Assembly (NCBI GenBank): GCA_011369465.1
Contig: DRQG01000044.1
Location: 1 to 35,039 of the forward strand
Reading direction: 5' to 3'
Length of the DNA: 35,039 bases
DNA from: Caldithrix abyssi
GTDB lineage: Bacteria; Calditrichota; Calditrichia; Calditrichales; Calditrichaceae
Position numbers and translations under genes: made by a program
Shown here: positions 8,338-16,513 of the stretch, in pieces
Numbering within the stretch: position 1 is the first letter of the stretch
Layout: each line of letters opens with the position of its first letter
The notes under the pieces: generated by a model
What the model was told of the DNA's origin: nothing
Databases searched by the model: none
Seen by the model: the letters and a program-made list of their open reading frames with translations, nothing else

Positions 8338-8958
8338 ATGCTGGAGTTTATCAATTCGCTTTTTAATCAGGTTGATCCGTTGTCCGCTTATCTGGTGCTG
8401 GGCCTGAGCGCTTTTGTGGAAAATACCGTGCCGCCCATCCCCGGAGATACGGTTACGGTTTTAGGAGCTTACCTGGTTTCCATCGGAAAACTGAATTTTT
8501 GGGGCGTGTATATTTCCACAACGATCGGCAGTGTGTTGGGTTTCTTTTTTATGTATGTACTGGGCCTGCGATTCGGCCGTTCCATATTGAAATCCCGCTT
8601 AAGCCAAAAAATTTTTAGTGAGACCCAGCTAAAAAAAACGGAACTATGGTTTGGCCGATACGGATACTGGATGATCGCGGCTAATCGATTTTTAAGCGGA
8701 ACGCGCAGTGTGATTTCGCTGTTTACCGGTTTTTTTCATCTCAAATGGTATCTGGTTTTGGGATTGGCGTTCCTGAGCGCGGCTGTGTGGAACGCTTTGT
8801 TGATTTCCGCCGGTTACCTGTTGGGCGAAAACTGGGAATTGGTTACCGGCATTATCGCCCAGTATAATAAAATTGTCATTGTTGTAACGATCGGCCTTAT
8901 TATCTATTTTATCATACGGCGCAAACGTGCCGCTTCATTGCCAAAGGAAACGGAATAA
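8338..8958 (+). CDS. DedA family inner-membrane protein
   Basis: This 206-residue integral membrane protein belongs to the DedA/SNARE-associated (VTT) family, members of which include undecaprenyl-phosphate or other lipid flippases. Visible family marks are VENTVPPIPGD near the N-terminus, the GSVLGFFFMYVLG helix, and ANRFLSGTRSVISLFTG, corresponding to the conserved FxRFxPGxR block with a Ser in place of Pro. Several hydrophobic segments and a basic C-terminal tail (RRKRA) follow. It starts two bases after the IspF-like stop and ends four bases before gltX. The lipid handled is unknown; placement beside cell-wall genes fits a lipid-carrier role but does not prove it. Confidence 0.88.
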   Translation: MLEFINSLFNQVDPLSAYLVLGLSAFVENTVPPIPGDTVTVLGAYLVSIGKLNFWGVYISTTIGSVLGFFFMYVLGLRFGRSILKSRLSQKIFSETQLKKTELWFGRYGYWMIAANRFLSGTRSVISLFTGFFHLKWYLVLGLAFLSAAVWNALLISAGYLLGENWELVTGIIAQYNKIVIVVTIGLIIYFIIRRKRAASLPKETE

Positions 8959-8962
8959 AAAG

Positions 8963-10405
8963 ATGAACAAAGAGCAAGTTCGGGTGCGTTTTGCTCCCAG
9001 CCCTACCGGGTTTCTGCACGTGGGCAGTTTACGTACGGCATTGTATAACTATCTGTTTGCGCGCCAACACAACGGCGTTTTTGTGCTGCGCATTGAAGAT
9101 ACGGATCAGAAACGCTATGTGGAAGGCGCGGTGGAAAACTTGCTGGAAACCCTGCGCTGGTCCGGGCTCGAATACGATGAGGGACCGGAAAAGGAGGGCC
9201 CATACGGCCCCTACTTCCAATCGCAGCGTCTTGATCTGTACAAAAAATACGTGAATCAGCTCATCGAACACGACCATGCTTACCCCTGCTTTTGTTCGGA
9301 AGATCGCCTGAATGCCATGCGCGAAGAGCAGGCGGCAAAAGGACAGGCGGTAATGTACGACGGCCTATGCCGTTCTATTCCCCGAAAAGAAGCGCAGGAA
9401 CGTATGGGCCGGGAAGACCATGTAATCCGCTTAAAGGTTCCGGATAGCGGCTTTAGCGAGGTGGACGATATCATTCGCGGTAAAGTGCGTTTTGAAAACG
9501 CTTTGCTGGATGATCAGGTTTTGCTGAAAAGCGACGGTTTTCCCACCTATCATCTGGCCAATGTCGTGGACGATCATTTGATGAAGATCAGTCATGTTAT
9601 CCGGGGTGAGGAATGGCTGCCCAGTACGCCGAAACACATTTTGCTCTATCAGGCCTTTGGCTGGGAACCGCCCCACTTTGCCCATCTTCCGCTGCTGTTA
9701 AACGAAGACCGCAGCAAACTGAGCAAACGACAGGGCGATGTGGCCGTGGAAGATTACCGCGCCAAGGGCATCCTGCCCGAAGCTCTGCTCAATTTTGTGG
9801 CTCTGTTGGGCTGGAACCGCGGCGACGATCAGGAAATTTTTACCCTGGACGAGCTGGTAAACGATTTCTCGCTGGAGCGGGTAAACAAGGCCGGGGCGGT
9901 TTTCAATCTGGAAAAGCTGGATTGGCTAAACGGATATTACATCCGTCATTTGGATGAATCCGATTATTTGCGCATAGGCAAAGAATGGCTGGATAAGCTG
10001 GAATTAACAACGGGAAATGATGAAAACGACAAAACCATCCTTCTGGCCGTGCGCAACCATCTGAACCGTTTTGATCAGCTTAAAGAGGAAAGCCGTATTT
10101 TTTTTACGGATGATTTTGAATACACGGACGAAGCGCGGCAGTGGATCGACAAAAAGGAAAGCCAAATGCTTCTTACGCTAATGCTCGAAAAAGTCGGGCA
10201 ATACGATCCGTTGAATCTGGATACCTTTCGTTCGCTGATGAAAGAAGTGCAGAAAGAAAGCGGTTTAAAGGGCAAAGATTTGTGGATGCCGGTACGCGCC
10301 GCTTTAACCGGTACGGTGGCCGGGCCCGAACTGCCTGCGGTTATTCAGGTGTTCGGTAAAGAAAAAGTGCAGCGTCTGCTAAAAAATATTTTAAGGGAAA
10401 GTTAG
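8963..10405 (+). CDS. gltX: Glutamyl-tRNA synthetase
   Basis: This class I aminoacyl-tRNA synthetase charges tRNA with glutamate. The 480-residue protein starts MNKEQVRVRFAPSPTGFLHVGS, whose HVGS (19-22) is the HIGH motif; KLSKR (252-256) is the KMSKS motif. A cysteine-containing insert (YPCFCSED then YDGLCR) resembles the zinc site of many bacterial GluRS. An in-frame ATG at 8927 lies inside the DedA gene and would add 12 foreign residues, so ATG 8963 is used. Whether it is discriminating (Glu only) or also charges tRNA-Gln cannot be told here. Confidence 0.96.
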   Translation: MNKEQVRVRFAPSPTGFLHVGSLRTALYNYLFARQHNGVFVLRIEDTDQKRYVEGAVENLLETLRWSGLEYDEGPEKEGPYGPYFQSQRLDLYKKYVNQLIEHDHAYPCFCSEDRLNAMREEQAAKGQAVMYDGLCRSIPRKEAQERMGREDHVIRLKVPDSGFSEVDDIIRGKVRFENALLDDQVLLKSDGFPTYHLANVVDDHLMKISHVIRGEEWLPSTPKHILLYQAFGWEPPHFAHLPLLLNEDRSKLSKRQGDVAVEDYRAKGILPEALLNFVALLGWNRGDDQEIFTLDELVNDFSLERVNKAGAVFNLEKLDWLNGYYIRHLDESDYLRIGKEWLDKLELTTGNDENDKTILLAVRNHLNRFDQLKEESRIFFTDDFEYTDEARQWIDKKESQMLLTLMLEKVGQYDPLNLDTFRSLMKEVQKESGLKGKDLWMPVRAALTGTVAGPELPAVIQVFGKEKVQRLLKNILRES

Positions 10406-10410
10406 CCGGA

Positions 10411-11418
10411 ATGAAAATTGTCGTATTGATGGGGGGCGATTCCACCGAGCGGGATGTTTCGCTGGTGAGCGGCGATCAAATTGCTAAAACCCTGGTCGAA
10501 AACGGCCACGAGGTTATTAAAATTGATCCCAGCGCCACCCGTGATGAGCAAACCGAACTGAACAAAACCGATATTCACTGGATCGGCCTGGATTATCCGT
10601 CGATCGACGCTTTGCCTCTGCACCGTTCCAGCCTTTATTTAAAAAACATCATGCTGGTACGCCGTCTGCGCCCCGATATCGTCTTTAACGCTCTGCACGG
10701 CGGCAAAGGTGAAAACGGCATTGTGCAGGGTATGCTGGAAGCGGCCGAAATTCCTTACACCGGTTCCGGCATGCTGGCCAGCGCCATAGCCATGCAAAAG
10801 GACATCAGCAAAATGTTCTTCCGGCAAAATAACATTCCCACTCCCCGCGCGGTTATTCTGGAACGGCCGGATTCTTCCAGAAAAAAATTAAAAAACGCCC
10901 GTTTCCCGCAGGTGGTTAAACCCAATGATCAGGGGTCAACCATCGGCCTTCATATTGTTGAGCGTAAAGAGGAGCTGGATGCCGCCATCGACGATGCCTT
11001 TAAATTCAAATCCAAAGTGTTGGTGGAAGAATATATTCCGGGCAAAGAAATAACCGTATCTGTCATCCGGCAGCGCACCCTTCCGGTTATTGAGATCATT
11101 CCCGAGCACGGCCTGTACGATTACGAATGTAAGTATAAAGAGGGTATGAGCCGCTACGAGGTGCCGGCCAGGTTGAGCGATGAGGTAACCCGGCAAGTGC
11201 AAAACATCGCCTTTAAGGCCCATCAGGCGCTGGGATGCACAGGATATTCCCGTGTGGATATGCGCCTGAATGAACAGAACGAGCCGTACGTACTGGAAGT
11301 GAACACCTTGCCGGGCATGACCGGAACCAGCCTGGTACCAAAGGCGGCCAAAGCCGCAGGTATCAATTTCAATTCTCTGGTGGAAATGATTGTGGAAGAA
11401 GGACTGAAAAAAAAATAA
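10411..11418 (+). CDS. ddl: D-alanine-D-alanine ligase
   Basis: This ATP-grasp ligase makes the D-Ala-D-Ala dipeptide of peptidoglycan. Its 335 residues show the family landmarks: MGGDSTERDVSLVSG at the start, FNALHGGKGENG (the HGxxGEDG substrate loop), KPNDQGSTIGL and LVEEYIPGKEITV of the ATP-grasp fold, and the metal-binding C-terminal motif LEVNTLPGMTGTSLVPKAA. The tyrosine loop YDYECKYKEG is present. Length is normal. It begins five bases after gltX and precedes cysS by 13 bases. Together with the MurF-like gene two places downstream it suggests a link to wall peptide synthesis. Confidence 0.94.
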   Translation: MKIVVLMGGDSTERDVSLVSGDQIAKTLVENGHEVIKIDPSATRDEQTELNKTDIHWIGLDYPSIDALPLHRSSLYLKNIMLVRRLRPDIVFNALHGGKGENGIVQGMLEAAEIPYTGSGMLASAIAMQKDISKMFFRQNNIPTPRAVILERPDSSRKKLKNARFPQVVKPNDQGSTIGLHIVERKEELDAAIDDAFKFKSKVLVEEYIPGKEITVSVIRQRTLPVIEIIPEHGLYDYECKYKEGMSRYEVPARLSDEVTRQVQNIAFKAHQALGCTGYSRVDMRLNEQNEPYVLEVNTLPGMTGTSLVPKAAKAAGINFNSLVEMIVEEGLKKK

Positions 11419-11431
11419 CAGGAAAAACCCC

Positions 11432-12889
11432 ATGTCCGAACTAACCATATACAACACGCTGACACGTAAAAAAGAAGTTTTTAAACCGATTCATCCGGGA
11501 TTTGTGGGAATTTACGTTTGCGGGCCGACCGTGTACGGTCACGCGCATTTGGGACACGCCAAAAGCTATGTAAGCTTTGACGTGATTGTGCGATACCTGC
11601 GCTATCTCGGGTATAAGGTGCGTTATGTGCAAAACATCACCGACGTGGGACATCTGCTGGGCGACGCCAACGAAGGCGAAGACCGCGTTTTGAAGGCCGC
11701 CCGGCTGGAACAGCTGGAACCGATGGAAATTGTGGAACGCTACACGCGCAGTTATTTTGAGGATATGGACGCCCTGAACGTATTGCGTCCCGATATTTCG
11801 CCCCGGGCCAGCGGGCATATTCCCGAGCAGATTGAGCTGGTAACCGAGCTACTGGAAAAAGGATACGCCTACGAACGCAACGGTACGGTATATTTTGACG
11901 TCCAAAAGTTTAAAGAATACGGCAAATTATCCGGCCGCAAAGTGGAAGAATTAGTGGCCGGCGCGCGCATTGATGTGAAAGAAGAAAAAAAGCATCCGGC
12001 CGATTTTGCCCTTTGGAAGAGAGCCGAACCCGAGCATCTGATGCAGTGGAACAGTCCCTGGGGCCGCGGCTATCCGGGCTGGCACGCCGAGTGTTCGGTC
12101 ATGTCCACCAAATATCTGGGCCAACCGTTCGATATCCACGGCGGCGGCATCGAAAACGTTTTTCCCCATCACGAATGCGAGATTGCCCAAAGCGAAGCCG
12201 CGACCGGTAAACCGTTTGCCCGTTACTGGATTCATAACAATATGGTAACGGTGGACGGCACCAAAATGGGAAAATCGCTCAATAATTTTATTACCATAAA
12301 AGAAGCGCTCAAAAAATATCCGCCGCTGGGCATCCGTTTTTTTGTGCTCAGCAGCCATTACCGCTCGCCGCTCGATTTCAGCGACGAAGCCCTGGAAGCC
12401 GGTCAAAAAGGTTTGGAACGTTTGCACAACGCGTACATCCGTCTTTTAAAAGCCCGCAGCAACGCCTCCGGTAAAAACGAGGTTATGGAAGAAAAAATTG
12501 CCGCCTACCGCGGGCGTTTCGAAGACGAAATGAATGATGATTTCAACACGCCCCGGGCCATTGCCGCTCTGTTTGATTTTATCAAAGAAACGAACCAGTG
12601 GCTGGACAAGGATGAAAACATCGCCGAGGAAACTTTACTGCATGCCATAGAGGTGCTGCGCAAAACCGCCGGCGGCGTGCTGGGATTATTGCCGGCGGAT
12701 GATACGGCTCTCTTAAAAGAGCATTCCGGCAATTTTGACGAAATCATGCAGCTGCTGATCGATCTGCGCAACCGCTTGCGCAAAGAAAAAAACTTTGCCC
12801 TGGCGGATGAAATCCGCAACCGTTTGGCGGAAGCGGGGATCATTTTGAAAGATACACCGCAAGGAACAGTGTGGGAACAAAAAGATTAA
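11432..12889 (+). CDS. cysS: Cysteinyl-tRNA synthetase
   Basis: This class I synthetase charges tRNA-Cys. The protein has 485 residues, with YVCGPTVYGHAHLGHAKS (Cys30 zinc ligand and HLGH signature at 39-42), the remaining zinc ligands in WHAECSVMS and HHECEIAQSE, and KMGKS as the KMSKS loop. The C-terminal part holds the helical anticodon-binding region (DFNTPRAIAALFDF). The ribosome binding site is a modest CAGGAAAA. Length is normal and nothing is missing. Confidence 0.97.
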   Translation: MSELTIYNTLTRKKEVFKPIHPGFVGIYVCGPTVYGHAHLGHAKSYVSFDVIVRYLRYLGYKVRYVQNITDVGHLLGDANEGEDRVLKAARLEQLEPMEIVERYTRSYFEDMDALNVLRPDISPRASGHIPEQIELVTELLEKGYAYERNGTVYFDVQKFKEYGKLSGRKVEELVAGARIDVKEEKKHPADFALWKRAEPEHLMQWNSPWGRGYPGWHAECSVMSTKYLGQPFDIHGGGIENVFPHHECEIAQSEAATGKPFARYWIHNNMVTVDGTKMGKSLNNFITIKEALKKYPPLGIRFFVLSSHYRSPLDFSDEALEAGQKGLERLHNAYIRLLKARSNASGKNEVMEEKIAAYRGRFEDEMNDDFNTPRAIAALFDFIKETNQWLDKDENIAEETLLHAIEVLRKTAGGVLGLLPADDTALLKEHSGNFDEIMQLLIDLRNRLRKEKNFALADEIRNRLAEAGIILKDTPQGTVWEQKD

Positions 12890-12896
12890 TGCGAGA

Positions 12897-14066
12897 ATGA
12901 TATTGGACAACAAACGCAAACTTTCCGGCGCGGAAAGAAGGAAATACGTTACCCTGCGCCGACAATTCCGTAAACCGGTCATTGGTATAACCGGCAACCT
13001 GGGTAAGACCACAACGCAGGAGATGCTAAAAACCATTTTGGAAGCGCGGGGAAAGGTACTGCGCAACCGCCAGGGATTCGGTACCTGGAGCAACAATATC
13101 AAAACGTTGGACAAGCTCTCGGCCGAATATGATTATGCCATTTTCGAATTTGACTATCAGCGCGGCGATAATTTTGCCGAAATTCTGCGGCTTATCAAAC
13201 CAACCATAGGTATTGTTACCAACATCGGCGAAGCGCATCTTTCCTATTTGAGCACCATGATGAAAGTAGCCCTGCGTAAGTCCGAAGTGGTTAAATACCT
13301 GGCTCGCGGCGGCCTGGCCATTTTGAATAAAGATGACGAACTCAGCTCGGCACTGGCCGATTACATTCCAACAAAAAATATCATCAAATACGGACTGAGC
13401 CACAGCTGCGATTATTTTGCCAGCGATATCAAACAGGTAGGACCGGCCGGAATCGAATTTAAACTGAACGGCAAGGAACCGGTTTCCCTGCCCTTGTACA
13501 GCACAATGGATGTGTACAGTTTTTTAGCCGCCACAGCCGCAGCCGTTAATATTGGTTTTGAACTCGATGAGATATTGCACGTTTTCCGAAAAAATTTCGT
13601 TATGCCTGCCGGAAGAGGCCGCCTGCACAAAGTAGGCCGTTACTATGTACTGGACGAAAGTTACATTGCCACACCCCGCTCGCTAAGTAAAGCGGCACGA
13701 TCTTTGATAGGATTTAAAGCCTACACCAAAAAACTGATTCTTGTGGTGGGCGATATGAGCAACGCGGGCGTAAATGTGGAAGATCAGCATCTGAATATGG
13801 GTTATTTTCTGTCCGCTTTACCGATTGATCACCTGATAACCGTTGGCGAGTACGCCAGCTATATCGGGCAGGGCGCCTCACTGATTCGCTCGCGTAAAAA
13901 GAAAATTCATCCGGTGCAAACCATTAACGATGTTTTGAGTGTTTTGGATACGATTTTGGATGATGAAGCCGTTATCTCTTTGAAAGGAGTGGGCTCGGTT
14001 GCCGTCCACCGTATTGTAAAATACCTGCACACTCGCAGCGGTGAAAAAGATCAAATTATGCATTAA
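12897..14066 (+). CDS. MurF-like Mur ligase without the N-terminal UDP-binding domain
   Basis: The 389-residue protein has the Mur ligase central and C-terminal domains. The ATP loop GITGNLGKTTT is at residues 30-40, GIVTNIGEAHLSYL and the ILNKDD stretch follow, and the C-terminal domain contains VLDESYIATPRSLSKA, corresponding to the MurF DxYNANP motif. MurF normally carries about 80-100 residues before the ATP loop that bind UDP-MurNAc-tripeptide; only about 30 are present. The FEFDYQRGDN segment also departs from the usual LEMG motif. The gene follows cysS by seven bases and starts at ATG with weak GCGAGA upstream. It may join an amino acid or dipeptide to a different acceptor. Calling it MurF itself would be over-reach. 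Confidence 0.7.
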   Translation: MILDNKRKLSGAERRKYVTLRRQFRKPVIGITGNLGKTTTQEMLKTILEARGKVLRNRQGFGTWSNNIKTLDKLSAEYDYAIFEFDYQRGDNFAEILRLIKPTIGIVTNIGEAHLSYLSTMMKVALRKSEVVKYLARGGLAILNKDDELSSALADYIPTKNIIKYGLSHSCDYFASDIKQVGPAGIEFKLNGKEPVSLPLYSTMDVYSFLAATAAAVNIGFELDEILHVFRKNFVMPAGRGRLHKVGRYYVLDESYIATPRSLSKAARSLIGFKAYTKKLILVVGDMSNAGVNVEDQHLNMGYFLSALPIDHLITVGEYASYIGQGASLIRSRKKKIHPVQTINDVLSVLDTILDDEAVISLKGVGSVAVHRIVKYLHTRSGEKDQIMH

Positions 14067-14098
14067 AAAATTTAATATAACGAGGAGCGGAGCAAGCT

Positions 14099-15523
14099 AT
14101 GAACAAAAGAAGACAATTGATAAGCAGCGTATTTCATATTACGGTGTTTACTCTTTTAACCAATACGATTTTGCTGGCACAAAACGACCCCAAGCAGAAT
14201 TTTTTTGCTGAGTATGAAAAGCTGATCGATGAATTGCGCAAAAACGACGCCGAAATACTCTCCCCGGAAAATTATAAAATGGCTCTGGAAAAATACAAAG
14301 AAGCCGATGCGGATTACGAAAACCGGGAAAGCGTGGTCAGCATTCGTTCCAAACTGGATGAGTCCCGCAAGTATGCCTTGCGCGCAATGGAGGTGGTTAA
14401 ACTGGCCAAACTGACTTTGGGCACAACACTGGAAGCGCGGAATGCAGCGCTGGACGCCAACGCCCCGTTGTATGCACCGGATTTGTGGGACAAAGCCGAA
14501 GAAGAAATGCAGGACGCCTGTGAAAACCTGGAAGACGACGATATGGAAGACGCACGTCAGTATGGCGCTTCCGCTTTAAACTATTACCGCCAGGCGGAAT
14601 TGATGGCTATCAAAAACGGTATATTGGGCGACGCCCGTACTCAGATCGATTTAGCCCGTCAGGCTGACGCGGAAAAATATTGTTATCACACCTTTCAAAA
14701 TGCCCAAAACCTGCTGGCCGAAACCGAACAAATTCTGAATTCCAATCCCTACGCCAAAGAAGAAGCCATACAGAAGGCTCTGGAAGCAGCCTATGAGGGA
14801 CGACATGCCCAGTATCTTGCCGCCCGTATCAAAACGCTGATGGATAATGAACAGGAATGGGAAAAAGTGTTCCTGGGATTTGAGGACAAAATCAAAACTT
14901 TGAGCGAACCTTTTAAATACCATCCCAAATTTGACGACGGTTTTGATACCAGTGTGCGTACTCTGCTGGCCCACATCACCGAATTGAAGGACGAGAAAGA
15001 GCGCTTGTTAAAAGAAAACAGTGAGTTGGATGAAGAACTGAGCCGGTTACGGGAAAAGGAAGCCAGCACCTCGGCCGAACTGCAAAAGAAAGAGGAACGG
15101 GAACGTAAGATTCAGAAAGTGAAAGATTTATTCACCCCAAGTGAAGCCAAGGTGATTTATGAGGGCGATAAACTGATTCTACGTCTGGTTGGGTTAACCT
15201 TTGCCCCGGCCAAAGCGGTTATCCAGCCGGAATATTTTTCGCTGCTTACCAAAGTACAACGGGCCATACGGGAATTCCCGGATAAATATATTCTGGTGGA
15301 AGGACACACCGATGCGTACGGTAATGCCATTCAAAACAAACGGCTGTCCGAAGAACGGGCCCGGGCTGTAAAAGAATATCTGATGGCCAATATGGAACTG
15401 GACCCTCAGCAAATCGATTCATTCGGTTATGGCGATCAGAAACCGATTGCCACCAATAAAACGCGCGAAGGAAGGTCCAAAAATCGACGTATCGAAGTGG
15501 TTATTTCGCTGGAAGAAGAATAA
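14099..15523 (+). CDS. OmpA-family protein with long helical region, outer-membrane/periplasmic
   Basis: The 474-residue protein has a signal peptide (about 1-27, ending LLAQ). A long alpha-helical region with DUF4398-like repeats (YKMALEKYKEADADYE, LYAPDLWDKAEEEM) is followed by a coiled coil (about 295-345: KDEKERLLKENSELDEELS). The C-terminal OmpA/MotB domain includes VEGHTDAYG, RLSEERARAVKEYL and NRRIEVVI, whose Asp and Arg bind diaminopimelate in the family. It probably tethers the envelope to peptidoglycan. The ATG follows GGAG six bases upstream. It is the last gene of the housekeeping cluster and is followed by an intrinsic terminator. Confidence 0.88.
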   Translation: MNKRRQLISSVFHITVFTLLTNTILLAQNDPKQNFFAEYEKLIDELRKNDAEILSPENYKMALEKYKEADADYENRESVVSIRSKLDESRKYALRAMEVVKLAKLTLGTTLEARNAALDANAPLYAPDLWDKAEEEMQDACENLEDDDMEDARQYGASALNYYRQAELMAIKNGILGDARTQIDLARQADAEKYCYHTFQNAQNLLAETEQILNSNPYAKEEAIQKALEAAYEGRHAQYLAARIKTLMDNEQEWEKVFLGFEDKIKTLSEPFKYHPKFDDGFDTSVRTLLAHITELKDEKERLLKENSELDEELSRLREKEASTSAELQKKEERERKIQKVKDLFTPSEAKVIYEGDKLILRLVGLTFAPAKAVIQPEYFSLLTKVQRAIREFPDKYILVEGHTDAYGNAIQNKRLSEERARAVKEYLMANMELDPQQIDSFGYGDQKPIATNKTREGRSKNRRIEVVISLEEE

Positions 15524-15629
15524 CAATCCGGCACGGTCATCATTCCCAAAACTAAGAATCACCTGTAGAGCTATTTTAATTATGGGAACAAACCGGGCTG
15601 AAGGAATTAAACAATATACAGTTAAAAAC

Positions 15630-15660
15630 AAAAGCGTGTCTGTGCGGGCACGCTTTTTTT
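15630..15660 (+). terminator. Intrinsic terminator closing the yebC-ompA cluster
   Basis: AAAAGCGTG (15630-15638) pairs with CACGCTTTT (15649-15657) around a ten-base loop and runs directly into a T tract ending at 15660. It lies about 105 bases after the OmpA-family stop. Confidence 0.85.
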
Positions 15661-15796
15661 GTTTATTGTAATTGATTAAAAAATAAAAAGATACCAATGG
15701 AATTTAAACCGCTGTAAAAAAGATGGGGTCAATATTTACCCGGCTTTCCGGCCATAAACGAAATAGCTGGCATTCCATTTGCAAAAAAACAAAGGT

Positions 15797-16189
15797 ATGA
15801 ATGCCAACGAAAACCGCAAAAAACGTATCCTCGTTGTCGATCCTGATGAAGATTTTTGCCGAAATGTCCGTTTGTATTTGGAGGAAAGCTACGATGTTTC
15901 GGCGCGGCAGGGACTGGAATATATCGATTACGCCATTCTGCTAAATCGGGTGGACTTGCTGCTTATCGAAGCCGATTTTGCCAACAACGAACTGGTGCGC
16001 TCTTTGCAACGCATTCAAAAAGAGCACGCACATTTGAAAATTGTGATTATGTACACCTATTTCCCGGCGGACAAAAAGATCGAACAAGGTTTGGCTAAAG
16101 TGGCCGACGAAATGATTGCCAAACCGTTCGATGTTTTTCAGCTAAAAACCAAGATTGACGGATTATTGAAAAAAACAGAACAGGTGTAA
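15797..16189 (+). CDS. Stand-alone receiver-like protein with Glu at the phosphoacceptor position
   Basis: The product is about 130 residues with the CheY-like pattern: the acidic patch ILVVDPDED (Asp15, Asp17), a hydrophobic strand DLLLIEADF, a threonine-containing strand IVIMYTYFP, and the conserved lysine in IAKPFD. Aligned on the usual DLVLLD motif, the phosphorylated Asp is replaced by Glu58; Asp60 lies two residues on and is the alternative. There is no output domain. The start is uncertain: ATG 15797 has GG only one base upstream, while TTG 15779 is also open. It lies between the OmpA terminator and the TPR/NtrC genes. Probably a signalling adaptor; partners unknown. Confidence 0.65.
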   Translation: MNANENRKKRILVVDPDEDFCRNVRLYLEESYDVSARQGLEYIDYAILLNRVDLLLIEADFANNELVRSLQRIQKEHAHLKIVIMYTYFPADKKIEQGLAKVADEMIAKPFDVFQLKTKIDGLLKKTEQV

Positions 16190-16303
16190 ACGGTGACATT
16201 CCTGTGACAGAAAACGGCCTAAATACCGACCTTTTTTGTTTAACCACAGTGCACATCGAGAACACAGAGTTTTTTATTCTTAATTCTTAATTAATCTCTC
16301 CTC

Positions 16304-16348
16304 CCTTTGTGCCTCTGTGCCTTCTGCCTTTGTCCCTTTGCCTTCTGG
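16304..16348. repeat. Degenerate pyrimidine-rich tandem tract
   Basis: The unit CCTTTGTG is repeated with variation (CCTCTGTG, CCTTCTG, CCTTTGTC, CCTTTG, CCTTCTG) about six times. An ACAGAG-type string just upstream (16262-16269) reads as its complement. Non-coding by appearance. Confidence 0.6.
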
Positions 16349-16349
16349 G

Positions 16350-16367
16350 CGCAAGATAAATCTTGCG
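16350..16367. repeat. Dispersed palindrome CGCAAGATAAATCTTGCG, copy 1
   Basis: An 18-base inverted repeat with 8-bp arms (CGCAAGAT/ATCTTGCG) is followed by TTACATTCGTAATT. The same unit recurs at 29798 and, inverted, at 34789. Confidence 0.8.
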
Positions 16368-16453
16368 TTACATTCGTAATTCCTAATTTAATAATTCGTA
16401 ATTCTTCCCGTAATATTTTATTAATCTATTTACCCAATCCTTTCGATAATGTT

Positions 16454-16482
16454 TTGATAACAAAATGATTGTATTGTATATT
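16454..16482 (+). promoter_or_regulatory. Sigma70-type promoter for the TPR gene
   Basis: TTGATA (16454-16459) and TATATT (16477-16482) are exactly 17 bases apart. Transcription would start near 16489, about 25 bases before the preferred TTG start. This makes the upstream in-frame TTG at 16469 implausible. Confidence 0.6.
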
Positions 16483-16513
16483 TAATCTACTGCAAAATTA
16501 TAAGGAGATAGCT

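Larger units (their letters stand above)
16190..16513. other. Intergenic region with pyrimidine-rich tandem tract, palindromic repeat and promoter
   Basis: This gap holds a degenerate CCTTTGTG/CCTTCTG tandem tract, one copy of the CGCAAGAT palindrome, AT-rich sequence with repeated TTCGTAATT, and a good promoter for the TPR gene. No ORF is credible. Confidence 0.6.

Noticed and set aside
15429-15671. ORF on the plus strand over the end of the OmpA gene and the terminator
   Set aside because: It overlaps the OmpA-family C-terminus in another frame and reads through the terminator hairpin.
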